From assembly GCA_964605655.1 (NCBI GenBank), contig CAZSDK010000020.1, positions 1 through 64,000 on the forward strand: a stretch of DNA of 64,000 nucleotides. The letters run 5' to 3'. The translations under genes were made by a program, and so were the position numbers. The notes under the pieces were generated by a model that saw only the letters and a list, made by a program, of their open reading frames with translations, searched no databases and was not told where the DNA came from. This document shows, piece after piece, positions 8,501 to 18,342 of the stretch. The number at the start of each line of letters is the position of its first letter. Position 1 is the stretch's first letter. The DNA comes from JAKLIX01 sp964605655 (GTDB lineage Bacteria > Bacteroidota > Bacteroidia > Bacteroidales > CAIXZF01).

Positions 8501-11145
8501 ACTGCGGTGAAGGAGGCTGAATAGATCGGACTGATGGTAACATCGTAAGTTTGGGCACGGGTAAACACCACTGAATTCAGTGTAGTGAAATTCGTATACA
8601 GGTTAATACTGCTGGAGTTGTTAAGAGTAGGCAAAGCATTGCCGTTGTTGAGGTTACTGACGGTAACATTACCGATATCTGATCCATAGGTATAATCTGC
8701 TCTTGAGAGGCAGTAAGGATACATGCTGTTGGTGACCGTAGCTGATGCTGTATCGTTCACATGATTGGCATCAAGAGGCACGTCCAGCCATGTTTTAATA
8801 AGGTAGGTCCCGAAAGCCGAGAGGTTGGCAGGGGTATTAAAGGTATAGGTGACCGTGTCACCTGGATTTAGAACCGCACTGAAGGTATCGGTAACGGGTG
8901 CCTGGCCGTTGATGGAATACTTGATCGGGAAGTTGGTCATAAGCGAGGTCCCGTAGTTCCTGATTCTTGATTTAACGATCATGGCGTTGGTCAGGTTTAC
9001 CCCGGAGACGGGGGCAACCACTGCCAGGGTAGATCCGTCGAAGGGTGGTGCCGCACCCACGTAGACGGTGTCATTCGACCTGGGACCAATACAACCGTTG
9101 GTGCCGGTAGCCTGAGGATAATAAATGGTGGTACCGTAAAGAAGCGGAGTTGTATAATTGGGTCCCGTTGCGATGGGGGTCCCTCCGGTCGGCACGTCAT
9201 ACCATGAAATGGAATAAGGTGAGGTGGCGGTGATGGTGGTGCTGTTGCCGTAGTTGATGAGCGTTGAGGTTACCCCGGGTGCCAGTGGCAAAGCTTTCGA
9301 CTGTACCACTTTTACAAGGGTGTCATCATCATGGTTGGGATCACCGGTCAGGGTGACCCAGACTTTCACGTTGTAATTCACGTCCACACCTACAGTGCTC
9401 AGGTCAATAAGATTGGTAAAAGTAAAAGTAAGTGAGTCATTAGGCATAATGATACCAGGAACAGGTTCTGTGGTAACAGGGGCAGAAGGGCTTCTTCTGA
9501 AACTGGCGGTAAGGTTCCCGTTTATGGGATTGAGTCCGTTGTTCACAATCGTCACTCTCACCGTATCATATCCCAAACCGCAGCCGCTGATGGTCGGGTT
9601 CAGTATTCTTCCTATGGCAGCGTCCTGGGCAGCAGGAAGTTTAATCGAGAAGTCATCGATGGAGAACCCGTCGTATTGAATTGAGCCATCGGCAGTGAAA
9701 ATGAAACGGAACCTGACCTGTCCGGCTACATTGTTAAGAAGGCTCAAGCGGTATTTACATTTCTTCCAGCCATTGGTCGGGCCTCCGGCCCAGGCAGGTT
9801 GATTCGAGCTGTAAATGGAGTAGGTGTACCAGTTGGTGGCCAGGGGGTCCCCAATAGTTCCTAAAAGGTTCCAGGTGGTGCCGTTGGTGGTATACTCCAG
9901 CCTGGTACCATCATAACTGGTCTCAGTGTAATAATTGATCCAGAATGACATTCTGGCGTCCACTGCATTGGAAAAGTCGAAAACCGGGGAAGTAAGAATA
10001 CAATAGGCACTTGCACCATATACGGTACTCAGGTTTACATCCCAGGCGTTGGGCGGTGTATGGGCGTTGTTGGTGGAATTGTAACTGGGCGTACCCAGCT
10101 CCCAGGTGGAGCTCTGGTTAGTTCCGCCGTAACTGGGTGTCCATAAGTTGGTGATGATATCGAAGGGATCATAAAAGGGGAAGGTAATACCCCCGAAGGC
10201 CTTAAACTGAATACAACTGGAAGTGGGGTTGATAGCCCAGTTGTGTGCAATGGAATTATCATAGGCCTTAACATACCAGCATACACTGTCTGAATCACTC
10301 ACCATAGGCAGAACTGCTTTCATGGTGTCCAAACCAAGGTGTATCATACCGGCAGTGTCAGCCGGGCCGTTATTCACTGAATAGATCACATAAGCAGTGT
10401 CGATACCACTCTGGTCCTGTATTTTGGCTTTGATGGTGAATGGTCCGAGGCTGTAAATAACACCCTGGGGATATGGATTTAAAAGGGTGATCACCGGCGG
10501 GATCAGTTCTGAAGGCGCCATGGTTACCTTGATGTTATCGAGGTACCAGCCTTTGTTTGAGTTGGGGCCGGGGTTACCTCCGTCGGCGAGTTTGAAACGG
10601 ATCTTAGCATTGGTAACATTGCCCACATAGGACGAAATATCAAAAGTTTCTGCTCTCCACCAGGTGTTCTGAGGGAGGGCCGTATTGCTTGAAGGTTGCC
10701 AAAGCCCTGCATAAGAACTCGCATTGAAACGGTTCCCATTGACCGTATATTGGCCTGTCCCCATATAAAAGCTTCCGGAAACGACAGACCAGGTATTTCC
10801 GTCATCATTGGAAACCTCAATGGTAGCAATATCCAGGTAATCGACCTTGCAGATCTGGGAAAAATTCAGAATGACATAGGTATTACCAACGGTATTGAAT
10901 GATGGAGAAGTCATATAAACCGTTGTTCCGGTCTTCACCTGGCAGGAGTCGGAACGCAGGCTCGTGGCAGTGTAATGCAGGCGGGTGTTAATGTTCCAGG
11001 TAAAGGTTCCTGAAGGAGTATTGGAGTAGGTCATACTATCATCAAGACTGGGCAACTCAAAATCTTCATGAAACACCACCACCTGCCCTTTTAATCCTAC
11101 AACAGACAGAAACAAGGCCAATATGAGGAAAGAAATTTTATTCAT
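5584..11145 (-). CDS. Giant multidomain T9SS-exported surface protein (paralog A)
   Basis: Secreted protein of about 1853 residues. The chosen ATG at 11145 gives MNKISFLILALF, a clean signal peptide; a TTG at 11157 would add four residues. Approximate domains: choice-of-anchor-J/MAM-like modules at 25-215, 325-510, 1085-1265 and 1385-1560; Ig/CARDB-like linkers between them; an Ig-like module near 630-700 (GTTIYYPQA); a GEVED module near 815-970 (FIDWNYDGIFDE); and a T9SS type A sorting domain at the C-terminus starting at the NIPNP motif. It should be exported by the porU/porV-type system encoded 17 kb away. It is a tandem paralog of the gene 33 nt upstream. Ligand or function is unknown; adhesion or matrix roles are guesses. 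Confidence 0.88.
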   Translation of the reverse strand: MNKISFLILALFLSVVGLKGQVVVFHEDFELPSLDDSMTYSNTPSGTFTWNINTRLHYTATSLRSDSCQVKTGTTVYMTSPSFNTVGNTYVILNFSQICKVDYLDIATIEVSNDDGNTWSVVSGSFYMGTGQYTVNGNRFNASSYAGLWQPSSNTALPQNTWWRAETFDISSYVGNVTNAKIRFKLADGGNPGPNSNKGWYLDNIKVTMAPSELIPPVITLLNPYPQGVIYSLGPFTIKAKIQDQSGIDTAYVIYSVNNGPADTAGMIHLGLDTMKAVLPMVSDSDSVCWYVKAYDNSIAHNWAINPTSSCIQFKAFGGITFPFYDPFDIITNLWTPSYGGTNQSSTWELGTPSYNSTNNAHTPPNAWDVNLSTVYGASAYCILTSPVFDFSNAVDARMSFWINYYTETSYDGTRLEYTTNGTTWNLLGTIGDPLATNWYTYSIYSSNQPAWAGGPTNGWKKCKYRLSLLNNVAGQVRFRFIFTADGSIQYDGFSIDDFSIKLPAAQDAAIGRILNPTISGCGLGYDTVRVTIVNNGLNPINGNLTASFRRSPSAPVTTEPVPGIIMPNDSLTFTFTNLIDLSTVGVDVNYNVKVWVTLTGDPNHDDDTLVKVVQSKALPLAPGVTSTLINYGNSTTITATSPYSISWYDVPTGGTPIATGPNYTTPLLYGTTIYYPQATGTNGCIGPRSNDTVYVGAAPPFDGSTLAVVAPVSGVNLTNAMIVKSRIRNYGTSLMTNFPIKYSINGQAPVTDTFSAVLNPGDTVTYTFNTPANLSAFGTYLIKTWLDVPLDANHVNDTASATVTNSMYPYCLSRADYTYGSDIGNVTVSNLNNGNALPTLNNSSSINLYTNFTTLNSVVFTRAQTYDVTISPIYSASFTAVCAKIFIDWNYDGIFDEATETAFTSGPNTSSNMIITGTLDVPVTALLGLTRMRVVLVETSSQLNVHPCGIYSYGETEDYNALIMPQLAIDAAMKNFVAPPPTYPAGLNTSCQVNIKNPGLNVINSVDIGYRLDNQPAVIQTYSTPILSNGTVLITFPAIAWPAGSHQLCAWVDLVNDSNAYNDTLCREIYGIPMDTLPFYDNFDGPTDFIATPAGGTDWILGNVSSSNFPNTAVSPPKVWATNLNMGSYTANASCILTTQFFDFSNAINAKLSFWYNSNTETSYDGTRLEYSTDGGTSWNILGSIGDPLATNWYTNNIYSSSQPAWAGSSNGWKKATYLLSAFNQSGQVRFRFVFTSDGSVQYTGTAIDEFQITIPYHIDAGVDHVYAPQGIHNAGTNLAIDVRLNNFGMDTIYTTQIKYQVANQPVVTETWNGMMKPGDSIHYGFTNLYFVPNGSYTIKIYSDLLDDANHLNDTTKVNLFGIPTFVVPFIDDFDSTLTYFYTTGALWEYGTPTSPTINSAYSPPSCWKTNLDGVYPHTSVQYLYSPRFDFTLVHMDSLKFWHWVHTNSTDWCRVEYFASDSTWKPLGVQNDIHGTGWYNIVPGWSADSSAYFESTYDLKIVLDYAIPTQFRFAFNPYSFNNTVWDGWAVDNVKLTFPKIQIDAGVISILQPFGTNIYGTNVTVTAVIKNFGWDTLYNIPVKYMVNGITIGSTIYNGTLLPNATTVVSFPPIPSPLTSYSLGVYTDVNFDTYYYNDTLSSFIEVVPPPYDIQLTNIIAPDSLTTFGDSAVVQVQIKNLGTNPVNDVPLTYYLKNSSVFVQETWHGSDPLATGQSTDFVFTQKYKFPFLGYYYLCSYADMVDDGYRENDTVCIRLESHYMDVPELNPDGFTVMQNIPNPASSITQIQCYLPHPGAMEFEMMNSLGQAVMKKTYQVSGQEYLIELDVKDVPPGVYSYSVTFDGKRLTKKLVVCQ

Positions 11146-11178
11146 TACAGATGTCAATTAACGTTTATAATCATTCTT

Positions 11179-14100
11179 TTAGCGGGTGACTACCATTTTC
11201 TTTACGATCTTTTTCTGGTCGAAGATCACGTAATAATAATACACTCCTGGTTGCCATTTATCAGTTTCCAGGGTGATCAGATGTTCTCCTTCCGTGAGTT
11301 TCTTTTCCATTCTCCAGATCGACTGCCCGAGGGTATTCAGGACTTCAAACCTGAGATCACCGGCTTTTGGGAGGTTCACCATAATGTCAGTCCTGCCTTC
11401 GGTCGGATTGGGCATGTTTTGGGAGACATAGAATTGGTCAGTAGCATTTTCAGGAAGCCACAGATAGAGTTCTTCCAGTTTGGAGCACAGGGTGTCGTTC
11501 TTACGATATCCGTCATCCCCAAAGTCGGAAAAGGCACACAGGTAATAATAACCCAGGTAATCGTATGCGTATCTGTGTTGAAAATCATACTGAACTGAAT
11601 CTCCTGGATCCAAAGCCGGGTTAAGGCTCAACAACTCATTCACCACGAGCATGGTGTCTGCTATGGTGTATCCGACAGGAATTTCAGTGACCGGATTCAG
11701 TCCCACATTTTTTATCATCACCTTAACGGTAGTGGAGTCTCCGTGAATGGTCTGGTTGATGGGGTTAATGATACGGCTCACCAGTATGTCAAAATCAGGG
11801 GATATGGCGATCAGGCTGCTGCAGCTGGTATCGTTGTTGAAATAGGTGTCAAGCGGCAGATCAGTGAAGGCACAGAGGTAATAATTGGTGAGAGGTGCAG
11901 GATAAGGAGGGAAGGTGTAGTTGACCGAATTATCAGGGTACAGCGTGCCGGTCCAGTTACCCACATTCACTGTGACTCCGTTGATCTGGTATTTCACTGG
12001 TATGGTGTACAGGGTGTCGGTACCAAAATTCTTGATCCTGACCGTTACCAGGATATCAGTTCCATACGTGGTTTGGCCTACAGGCTGTATGATGGATGTC
12101 ACCCCTGCATCTTTCGGGATCTTGGGTGAGGTAAGTCTGAAGTCATCGATAGCCCATCCTGCAGCCACTGTATTGGGGTATATTACGGTAAAAGTGAAAC
12201 GGAATTGGGTCGGTTGGGCAAAGTCAGTGATCACTGTAAGGTCGTAAGCTGATTTGTGCCATCCGGGGACGCCACCATTGCCACTCCAGCCGACGATGTT
12301 GTTGGTGTACCAGTTTACGGCAAAAGGATCGCCCATCCATCCCAGTTTTTTCCACCCTGTGGTACTCAGGTATTCGATCATTCCTCCGTCATCAGCCTGA
12401 GTCTCAACCCAATGATAAAATGTCAACGAATCATAACCGGAAGTAACAAAATCAAACATGGGGGAATAGAGGAAGTCCAACTGTCCGGTCCGGATATAGT
12501 TTCCGTCCAGGTTGGTTTTCCAGCAGAAAGGAGGTGAAAGAGCGTAATTAATGTTACTGTTCGTCGGAAGTCCGTGTTCCCACTGGGTGCCAATGGGGTA
12601 CCAGTAAGAAAGGGTAGAGTCAAAGCTGTCCTCGTAGGGTGGAATAAACGTAGGTATACCAAAAAGATTGATCTTGGTAGTGTCATTCAGATGGTTCTGT
12701 TCATTCAGCAGGTCGGAATATACGGTGAGTGTATAGTTTCCTTCAGGCACGCTGTATGGATTGGTGAACTGGTATAAGGTGGAGGCTCCGGGGTTCAGGG
12801 TTCCGAGCCAGGTTTCCACGGTTGGTACCATGTTGTTGATCTTATATTTGATATCCACCTGGTGGAGGGTGTCGCTGCCGAAGTTCACCAGCCTGACCAG
12901 GGGTGCCTGCTGGGTGAAGGCAACAGCCGTTCCGATAGGTGAAAGGATGGAATCCACGCCGGCATCGTTGGGATAGGGTACGGTGATCTGGAAATCGTCG
13001 ATAGCCATTCCATTGTAGATTCCCGAGCCATCGCTGTTGAAGAGGAACCGGAATCTCATGGTGCCGGCCATATTGAAATTGGAGAGGAGATAAGTCGCCT
13101 TGATCCAGCCATTAGAATTACCTGCCCAGGCAGGCTGGTTGGTGCTGTAAATCGTGTTGGTGTACCAGTTGATGCCCAGCGGATCACCGACCGATCCCAG
13201 CAAATTCCAGGTGATCCCTCCGTCAAGGCTATATTCCAGCCTTGTACCATCGTAATAAAATTCGGTGTTATAATTCATCCAGAAGGAGAGCTTGGCATTG
13301 ATCGCAGTGGTAAAGTCAAAGATCTGGGTGGTGAGTATACAATTGGCGTTGTTAGTATATCCGCCCGAAATATTGAGGTTGGTCGCCCAGACATCGGGTG
13401 CGGAATGGGCCGTGGCGGGGAATCCTGCTGTGGGTGCACCGTGGATCCAGTTGGTGCCAGTCGATGAAGATGCCGTAAATTTGACCACTCCGTCAAAATT
13501 GTCATAATAGGGAAGACTGTCAACCGGAACACCGATAACCGTTTTGCAAAGGGTGTCGTTGTAAGAATTGGAATCGTTTAAAAGCACGACCCAGGCACAA
13601 ACATTATGAGTGCCCGTGGGCCAGGTTATAGCGGGGAAGATGATATTTGCCGTTGTATTGGTCGGAATGGGAGTGTTATAAGCAAGATTTACCGTAGGGT
13701 TGTTGTCCAGGCGGTAGAAAACATGAAGGCTGTCTATTGCGTTGAGCCCTACGTTTTTTATGATCACTTCACAAGGTGTGGTGGTGCCCTGGGGGTAGGA
13801 AACCGCAGGAGTTACAATGTTGGTCATGGCAGCATCAAAGGGCAGCTGCGGCATGATCATGGCATTGTAGTCTTCAGTCTCTCCGTAATTATAGATTCCG
13901 CATGGGTGAACATCAAGCAGGGAGTATGTCTGGTTCAGCACCACCCTGAAGCGTGTCAGCCCAAGATGAGCCGTAACAGGGACAGCGATCACCCCGGTGA
14001 AGTTGGTATTGGAGGAGGTGGTTGGTCCTCCCGAGAATGCTGTTTCGGTGGCTTCATCAAAAACCCCGTCGTAATTCCAGTCAATGAAGACCTTGGCATA

Positions 14101-16746
14101 GCAGGTCACATGAGAAGACTGGTAGATGGTCTTAATGGTGATATTATAGGTCTGGCCACGGGATAAGACAACAGGTGTCAGATTGGTGAAATTAGTATAC
14201 AGGTTGACACTGTTGGCATTCCCCGTAGTGGGATAAGGATTTCCATTGTTCAGGTTGCTGATGGTCACATTTCCGATGTCAGAGTCCCAGGTATAGTCGG
14301 CCCTGGAGGTACAGTAGGGGTACATATTATTGGTGACCAGGGCTGTCACCGTATCATTCACATGGTTGGCATCACCGGTCACCTCAAGCCAAACTTTGAA
14401 GTTATAGTTTCCAAAGGCCGAAAGGTTGGCAGGTGTGGTAAAGGTATAGGTGATGGTATCGCTGGGGTTCAGCACGGCAGTATAGGTTTCCGAAACCGGG
14501 GCCTGGCCGTTGATGGAATATTTCATCAGGAAGTTGGTCATGGGAGAAGTACCATAGTTCCTGATCCTTGCCTTCACTATTTCAGTATTAGTAAGGTTGA
14601 TACCTGTCACCGGGGCAATAAATGCCAGGGTGGAACCGTCGAAGGGGGGAGCAGCACCAACAAACACGGTGTCTTGTGCCCTGGGCCCCGTACATCCGTT
14701 GGGCGCGGTAGCCTGCGGGTAATAGATAGTGGTGCCGTACAAAAGCGGGGTTATATAAGTAGGTCCGGTCGACAGTGAGGTACCACCCGTGGGTACAGGG
14801 TACCAGGTGATGGTATTGTTGGGAGAAATGGCCGTAATGGTGGCACTGTTCCCGTAGTTGATGGAAACCGAACTGACCGTTGGGGCCGGGGGCACTGCCA
14901 GTGAAGTGATGGCCTTGACCAGGGTATCGTCGCCATGATTGGGATCTCCGTTAAGGTTGGTCCAGACTTTAATATTATAGGTAACATCATTGGCTCCTGT
15001 ACTCAGGTTGATCAAGGTGGAAAAGGTATATAAGAGCGAATCATTGGGCATGATGGTGCCGGTAACCGGTTCGGTAACGATGGGTGAGGCCGGATCCCGC
15101 TGATAGCTGACTGTCAGGTTGCCGTTGATAGGATTCAGTCCGTTGTTCACTATTTTAACTCTTACAGTATCATTACCCAGTCCGCAACCACCCAGGCTCG
15201 GACCCAGAATCTTTCCCATTCCTGCATCCTGGGGTGAAGGCAGGACAATAGAGAAATCATCAATGGAGAAACCGTCGATGTTATAGGATGCGTCGGCATT
15301 GAAAATAAAACGGAAACGTACTTGACCAACCGCATTATTCAACATGCTCAGCCTGATCTTACTCATTTTCCATCCGCCGGAATTGCCTTCCCAGGCAGGC
15401 TGGTTAGTGGCGTTGATGGTAGCTGAGTACCAATTTATGGCACCGGGGAACCCGATGCTTCCCAGAAGATTCCATGTGGTGCCGTTGGTAGTATACTCCA
15501 ACCGCGTACCGTCCCATCCATCTTCCGTGTTATAATTTAACCAGAAGGACATTCGGGCGTCCACCGCGTTCGAAAAGTCGAATACAGGGGAGGTGAGGAT
15601 ACAATAGGCACTGCTGGCATAGGCAGAGCTGAGGTTGACATCCCAGGCGTTGGGTGGTGAATGGGTGCTGTTGGTCGCACCAAAATTGGGTGTTCCCAGT
15701 TGCCAGGTGGAATTCTGGTTGGAACCTCCGTAACTGGGCGTCCATAAATTGGTTACTATGTCAAATGGGTCATAGAAGGGGAAGGTGATACCACCATACG
15801 CTTTAAACTTGATACAACTTGTGGTGGGATTCACCGCCCAGTTGTGGGCAAGCGAATTATCGATGGCTTTGACATACCAGCAAACGCTGTCTGAATCAGA
15901 AACCATGGGAAGGACTGCTTTCATGGTATCCAGTCCGAGGTGGACCATTCCTGCCGTGTCGTCCGGGCCGTTATTGATTGAATAAACAACAAAAGCCGTA
16001 TCAATGCCACTCTGGTCCTGTATCTTTGCCTTGATAGTAAAAGGTCCCAGGCTGTAAAGAATGGATTGAGGGTAAGGATTGAGAAGGGTGATCACGGGAG
16101 GGATCAGCTCGGAAGGGGCCATGGTGACCTTGAGATTATCAAGGTACCATCCTTTATTCGAGTTGGGACCGGGGTTACCTCCGTCGGCAAGTTTGAAACG
16201 GACCCTGGCATTGGTAACATTGCCCACATAGGAAGAGATGTCAAAAGTTTCTGCTCTCCACCAGGTATTCTGGGGAAGGGCTGTGTTGCTGGAAGGCTGC
16301 CAAAGCCCGGCATAGGAACTGGCGTTAAACCGGTTTCCGTTGACCGTATATTGGCCGGTCCCCATATAGTAGGTTCCGGATACAACCGACCAGGTATTCC
16401 CGTTGTCATTCGAGGCCTCAATCGTGGCAATATCCAGGTAATCGACCTTGCATATCTGAGAGAAACTGAACAGTACGTATGTATTACCAACAGTGCTGAA
16501 CGATGGTGAGGTCAGATATACCGTCGTTCCTGTCTTTACCTGGCACGAATCCGATCGAAGGCTGCCTGCCGTATAATGCAGACGCGTATTGATCCCCCAG
16601 GCGAATCCTGCTGTTGGCGTGGAAAAATAGGAGACACTGTCATCCAGACTCGGTAACTCAAAATCCTCATGAAAGACGACAACCTGCCCGAAGGAGGCCA
16701 TGCCGGTAAGAATTAGGACAACGAAAAAGAGTAAGGTCTTTTTCAT
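11179..16746 (-). CDS. Giant multidomain T9SS-exported surface protein (paralog B)
   Basis: 1855-residue secreted protein with signal peptide MKKTLLFFVVLILTGMASFG and the same domain order as its downstream neighbour: choice-of-anchor-J-type modules separated by CARDB/Ig-like linkers, one Ig-like module (GTTIYYPQA), one GEVED module (FIDWNYDGVFDE) and a C-terminal T9SS sorting domain with NMPNPTEG. The N-terminal third is nearly the same as paralog A, whereas the last 200 residues are clearly more diverged. The 33-nt gap suggests one transcript, with this gene first. The roughly 300 bp upstream probably hold the promoter, but no convincing box was found. Function is unknown. Confidence 0.88.
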   Translation of the reverse strand: MKKTLLFFVVLILTGMASFGQVVVFHEDFELPSLDDSVSYFSTPTAGFAWGINTRLHYTAGSLRSDSCQVKTGTTVYLTSPSFSTVGNTYVLFSFSQICKVDYLDIATIEASNDNGNTWSVVSGTYYMGTGQYTVNGNRFNASSYAGLWQPSSNTALPQNTWWRAETFDISSYVGNVTNARVRFKLADGGNPGPNSNKGWYLDNLKVTMAPSELIPPVITLLNPYPQSILYSLGPFTIKAKIQDQSGIDTAFVVYSINNGPDDTAGMVHLGLDTMKAVLPMVSDSDSVCWYVKAIDNSLAHNWAVNPTTSCIKFKAYGGITFPFYDPFDIVTNLWTPSYGGSNQNSTWQLGTPNFGATNSTHSPPNAWDVNLSSAYASSAYCILTSPVFDFSNAVDARMSFWLNYNTEDGWDGTRLEYTTNGTTWNLLGSIGFPGAINWYSATINATNQPAWEGNSGGWKMSKIRLSMLNNAVGQVRFRFIFNADASYNIDGFSIDDFSIVLPSPQDAGMGKILGPSLGGCGLGNDTVRVKIVNNGLNPINGNLTVSYQRDPASPIVTEPVTGTIMPNDSLLYTFSTLINLSTGANDVTYNIKVWTNLNGDPNHGDDTLVKAITSLAVPPAPTVSSVSINYGNSATITAISPNNTITWYPVPTGGTSLSTGPTYITPLLYGTTIYYPQATAPNGCTGPRAQDTVFVGAAPPFDGSTLAFIAPVTGINLTNTEIVKARIRNYGTSPMTNFLMKYSINGQAPVSETYTAVLNPSDTITYTFTTPANLSAFGNYNFKVWLEVTGDANHVNDTVTALVTNNMYPYCTSRADYTWDSDIGNVTISNLNNGNPYPTTGNANSVNLYTNFTNLTPVVLSRGQTYNITIKTIYQSSHVTCYAKVFIDWNYDGVFDEATETAFSGGPTTSSNTNFTGVIAVPVTAHLGLTRFRVVLNQTYSLLDVHPCGIYNYGETEDYNAMIMPQLPFDAAMTNIVTPAVSYPQGTTTPCEVIIKNVGLNAIDSLHVFYRLDNNPTVNLAYNTPIPTNTTANIIFPAITWPTGTHNVCAWVVLLNDSNSYNDTLCKTVIGVPVDSLPYYDNFDGVVKFTASSSTGTNWIHGAPTAGFPATAHSAPDVWATNLNISGGYTNNANCILTTQIFDFTTAINAKLSFWMNYNTEFYYDGTRLEYSLDGGITWNLLGSVGDPLGINWYTNTIYSTNQPAWAGNSNGWIKATYLLSNFNMAGTMRFRFLFNSDGSGIYNGMAIDDFQITVPYPNDAGVDSILSPIGTAVAFTQQAPLVRLVNFGSDTLHQVDIKYKINNMVPTVETWLGTLNPGASTLYQFTNPYSVPEGNYTLTVYSDLLNEQNHLNDTTKINLFGIPTFIPPYEDSFDSTLSYWYPIGTQWEHGLPTNSNINYALSPPFCWKTNLDGNYIRTGQLDFLYSPMFDFVTSGYDSLTFYHWVETQADDGGMIEYLSTTGWKKLGWMGDPFAVNWYTNNIVGWSGNGGVPGWHKSAYDLTVITDFAQPTQFRFTFTVIYPNTVAAGWAIDDFRLTSPKIPKDAGVTSIIQPVGQTTYGTDILVTVRIKNFGTDTLYTIPVKYQINGVTVNVGNWTGTLYPDNSVNYTFPPYPAPLTNYYLCAFTDLPLDTYFNNDTSCSSLIAISPDFDILVSRIINPINQTIHGDSTTVKVMIKNVGLNPVTEIPVGYTIADTMLVVNELLSLNPALDPGDSVQYDFQHRYAYDYLGYYYLCAFSDFGDDGYRKNDTLCSKLEELYLWLPENATDQFYVSQNMPNPTEGRTDIMVNLPKAGDLRFEVLNTLGQSIWRMEKKLTEGEHLITLETDKWQPGVYYYYVIFDQKKIVKKMVVTR

Positions 16747-17043
16747 AGATATTTTCGTTTTTGGTGAAAATTCAGTTAACTATAATAAATTTATAAGCAA
16801 ACACCCTCACCACTCAAGCGATGATTTTCTTTGTAAGTAACCGAAAACCAACGCAATGATGAGCTATTCGCTATATTCACTTCTGATATATAACTACAAA
16901 ACAATAAAAGAGGATAAAGTTACAACTTTCCCCTGACATAATACAAGCTTATTTTAACACAATGATAGACTGAACGGATTCAAACAGGGTTGCCTTGATC
17001 AGCGACAGATTAACAAGTCTTTGTTAAATTTTTCCTGGGCAGA
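16747..17043. other. Intergenic region upstream of the tandem surface-protein genes
   Basis: About 300 bp of AT-rich DNA between the paralog B start and the folC stop. No open frame, hairpin terminator or clear TAnnTTTG box was seen. It presumably holds the promoter of the two large genes. Confidence 0.4.
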
Positions 17044-18342
17044 TTAAATAACCTCTGCTACCACGAAGGTGCTTCCCCCTATCAGCACCAGGTCATCTGC
17101 CGAAGCATGCCGTAAGGCATCCTGGTAAGCCTCCTTAACAGAGGAATAAGCACTCCCGTGTAAACCGGCCTTCGATGCCAGCTCTTTCAGGAGGTTCTCA
17201 TCCATACCTCTGGGAATATAGGCCTTACAGAAATAATACCTGGCATTGGCGGGCAATAAGGAAAGTATGGAGTCCACTTCCTTGTCATTGACCATCCCTA
17301 AAACGAAATGAAGATGGGAGTATGTCAGTTGGTGCAAATGGGTCATCAGCTCGGTGATGCCTGCCTCATTATGGCCTGTATCACAGATCACCCTGGGATG
17401 GCTTCCGATTTGTTCCCACCTACCCCTGAACCCGGTTTTTGCGATGACCTGCCGGCAACCTTTTTTCAAGTCAGCAGGTGTGATCTGATAACCCAATGCT
17501 GTTAAAACCCTGCAGGATTCCATCACCGTCAGAAGGTTCTTCTGCTGATAGATTCCGGTCAGTGGGCATTGGAGTCGTTTGATACATAAATCCTCTACCT
17601 TGAAGAGGTCTCCGCTGAGCATGGGGGAGGGTGATTCATGGGTGGTGAGGTTTCTCCAATGGAAGATCTTATCCGCAAAACTCATGGGAGCGTTGAGATC
17701 AGCCGCTTTGCTGACAAAAACCCCGGCCACCTCAGCTTGAAACTCCCCCACAACCAGAGGCACACCCGCTTTGATGATGCCTGCTTTTTCTGTGGCTATG
17801 GCTTTTAAAGTGTTGCCCAGGAACTGTATATGGTCTTTACTGATATTCGTGATGATGCTTAGGACCGGATCTACCACATTGGTCGAATCCAGCCTGCCAC
17901 CCATTCCCGTTTCAACGACGGCAATATCTACTTCATTTTCAGCAAAATACTCCATCGCAAGTCCGAAAGTCATCTCGAAAAACGAAGGATTCAGGGAGCG
18001 AAATGCGGATTCGTGGGTATTGATGAATTCGACCACCCTTTTTTTAGGGATCATTTTCCCGTTGATACGGATCCTCTCCCTGAAGTCTTTTAAATGGGGC
18101 GAGGTATAGAGGCCGGTCTTGTAACCTGCTGACTGTAGGATAGAAGCGATCAGGTGGGAGGTAGATCCTTTGCCGTTGGTACCTGCCACATGAACGGACT
18201 TGAACTTCCGCTGAGGGTTACCGAGAAGGTCGCACAGGGCTATGGTGGTATCGAGGTTTGCTTTGTAGGCGGCGGCTCCTATGCGGTGAAACATGGGCAG
18301 CTGCTGATTCAGGAAGTCCAGTGTTTGATGATAGGTTCTCAA
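17044..18342 (-). CDS. folC: Dihydrofolate synthase/folylpolyglutamate synthase
   Basis: 432-residue Mur-ligase-family enzyme that adds glutamate to dihydropteroate and folates in the cytoplasm. The ATP loop HVAGTNGKGSTS is at about residues 50-61, followed by the family signatures LYTSPHL and ERIRING. ETGMGGRLDSTN near residue 140 and the central-domain DTGHNEAG are also present. Its start overlaps the end of the tonB-like gene by 4 nt (18339-18342), so it is the last gene of exbB-exbD-tonB-folC and probably translationally coupled. No oddities seen. Confidence 0.95.
   Translation of the reverse strand: MRTYHQTLDFLNQQLPMFHRIGAAAYKANLDTTIALCDLLGNPQRKFKSVHVAGTNGKGSTSHLIASILQSAGYKTGLYTSPHLKDFRERIRINGKMIPKKRVVEFINTHESAFRSLNPSFFEMTFGLAMEYFAENEVDIAVVETGMGGRLDSTNVVDPVLSIITNISKDHIQFLGNTLKAIATEKAGIIKAGVPLVVGEFQAEVAGVFVSKAADLNAPMSFADKIFHWRNLTTHESPSPMLSGDLFKVEDLCIKRLQCPLTGIYQQKNLLTVMESCRVLTALGYQITPADLKKGCRQVIAKTGFRGRWEQIGSHPRVICDTGHNEAGITELMTHLHQLTYSHLHFVLGMVNDKEVDSILSLLPANARYYFCKAYIPRGMDENLLKELASKAGLHGSAYSSVKEAYQDALRHASADDLVLIGGSTFVVAEVI

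Larger units (their letters stand above)
5584..16746 (-). repeat. Tandem gene duplication of about 5.57 kb
   Basis: The two units, 5584-11145 and 11179-16746, are collinear direct repeats. Aligning 10512-10700 by eye with 16110-16300 shows roughly 85-90% nucleotide identity, with long identical runs, for example around 10608 and 16208. Similarity falls sharply toward the 3' ends. Confidence 0.9.
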
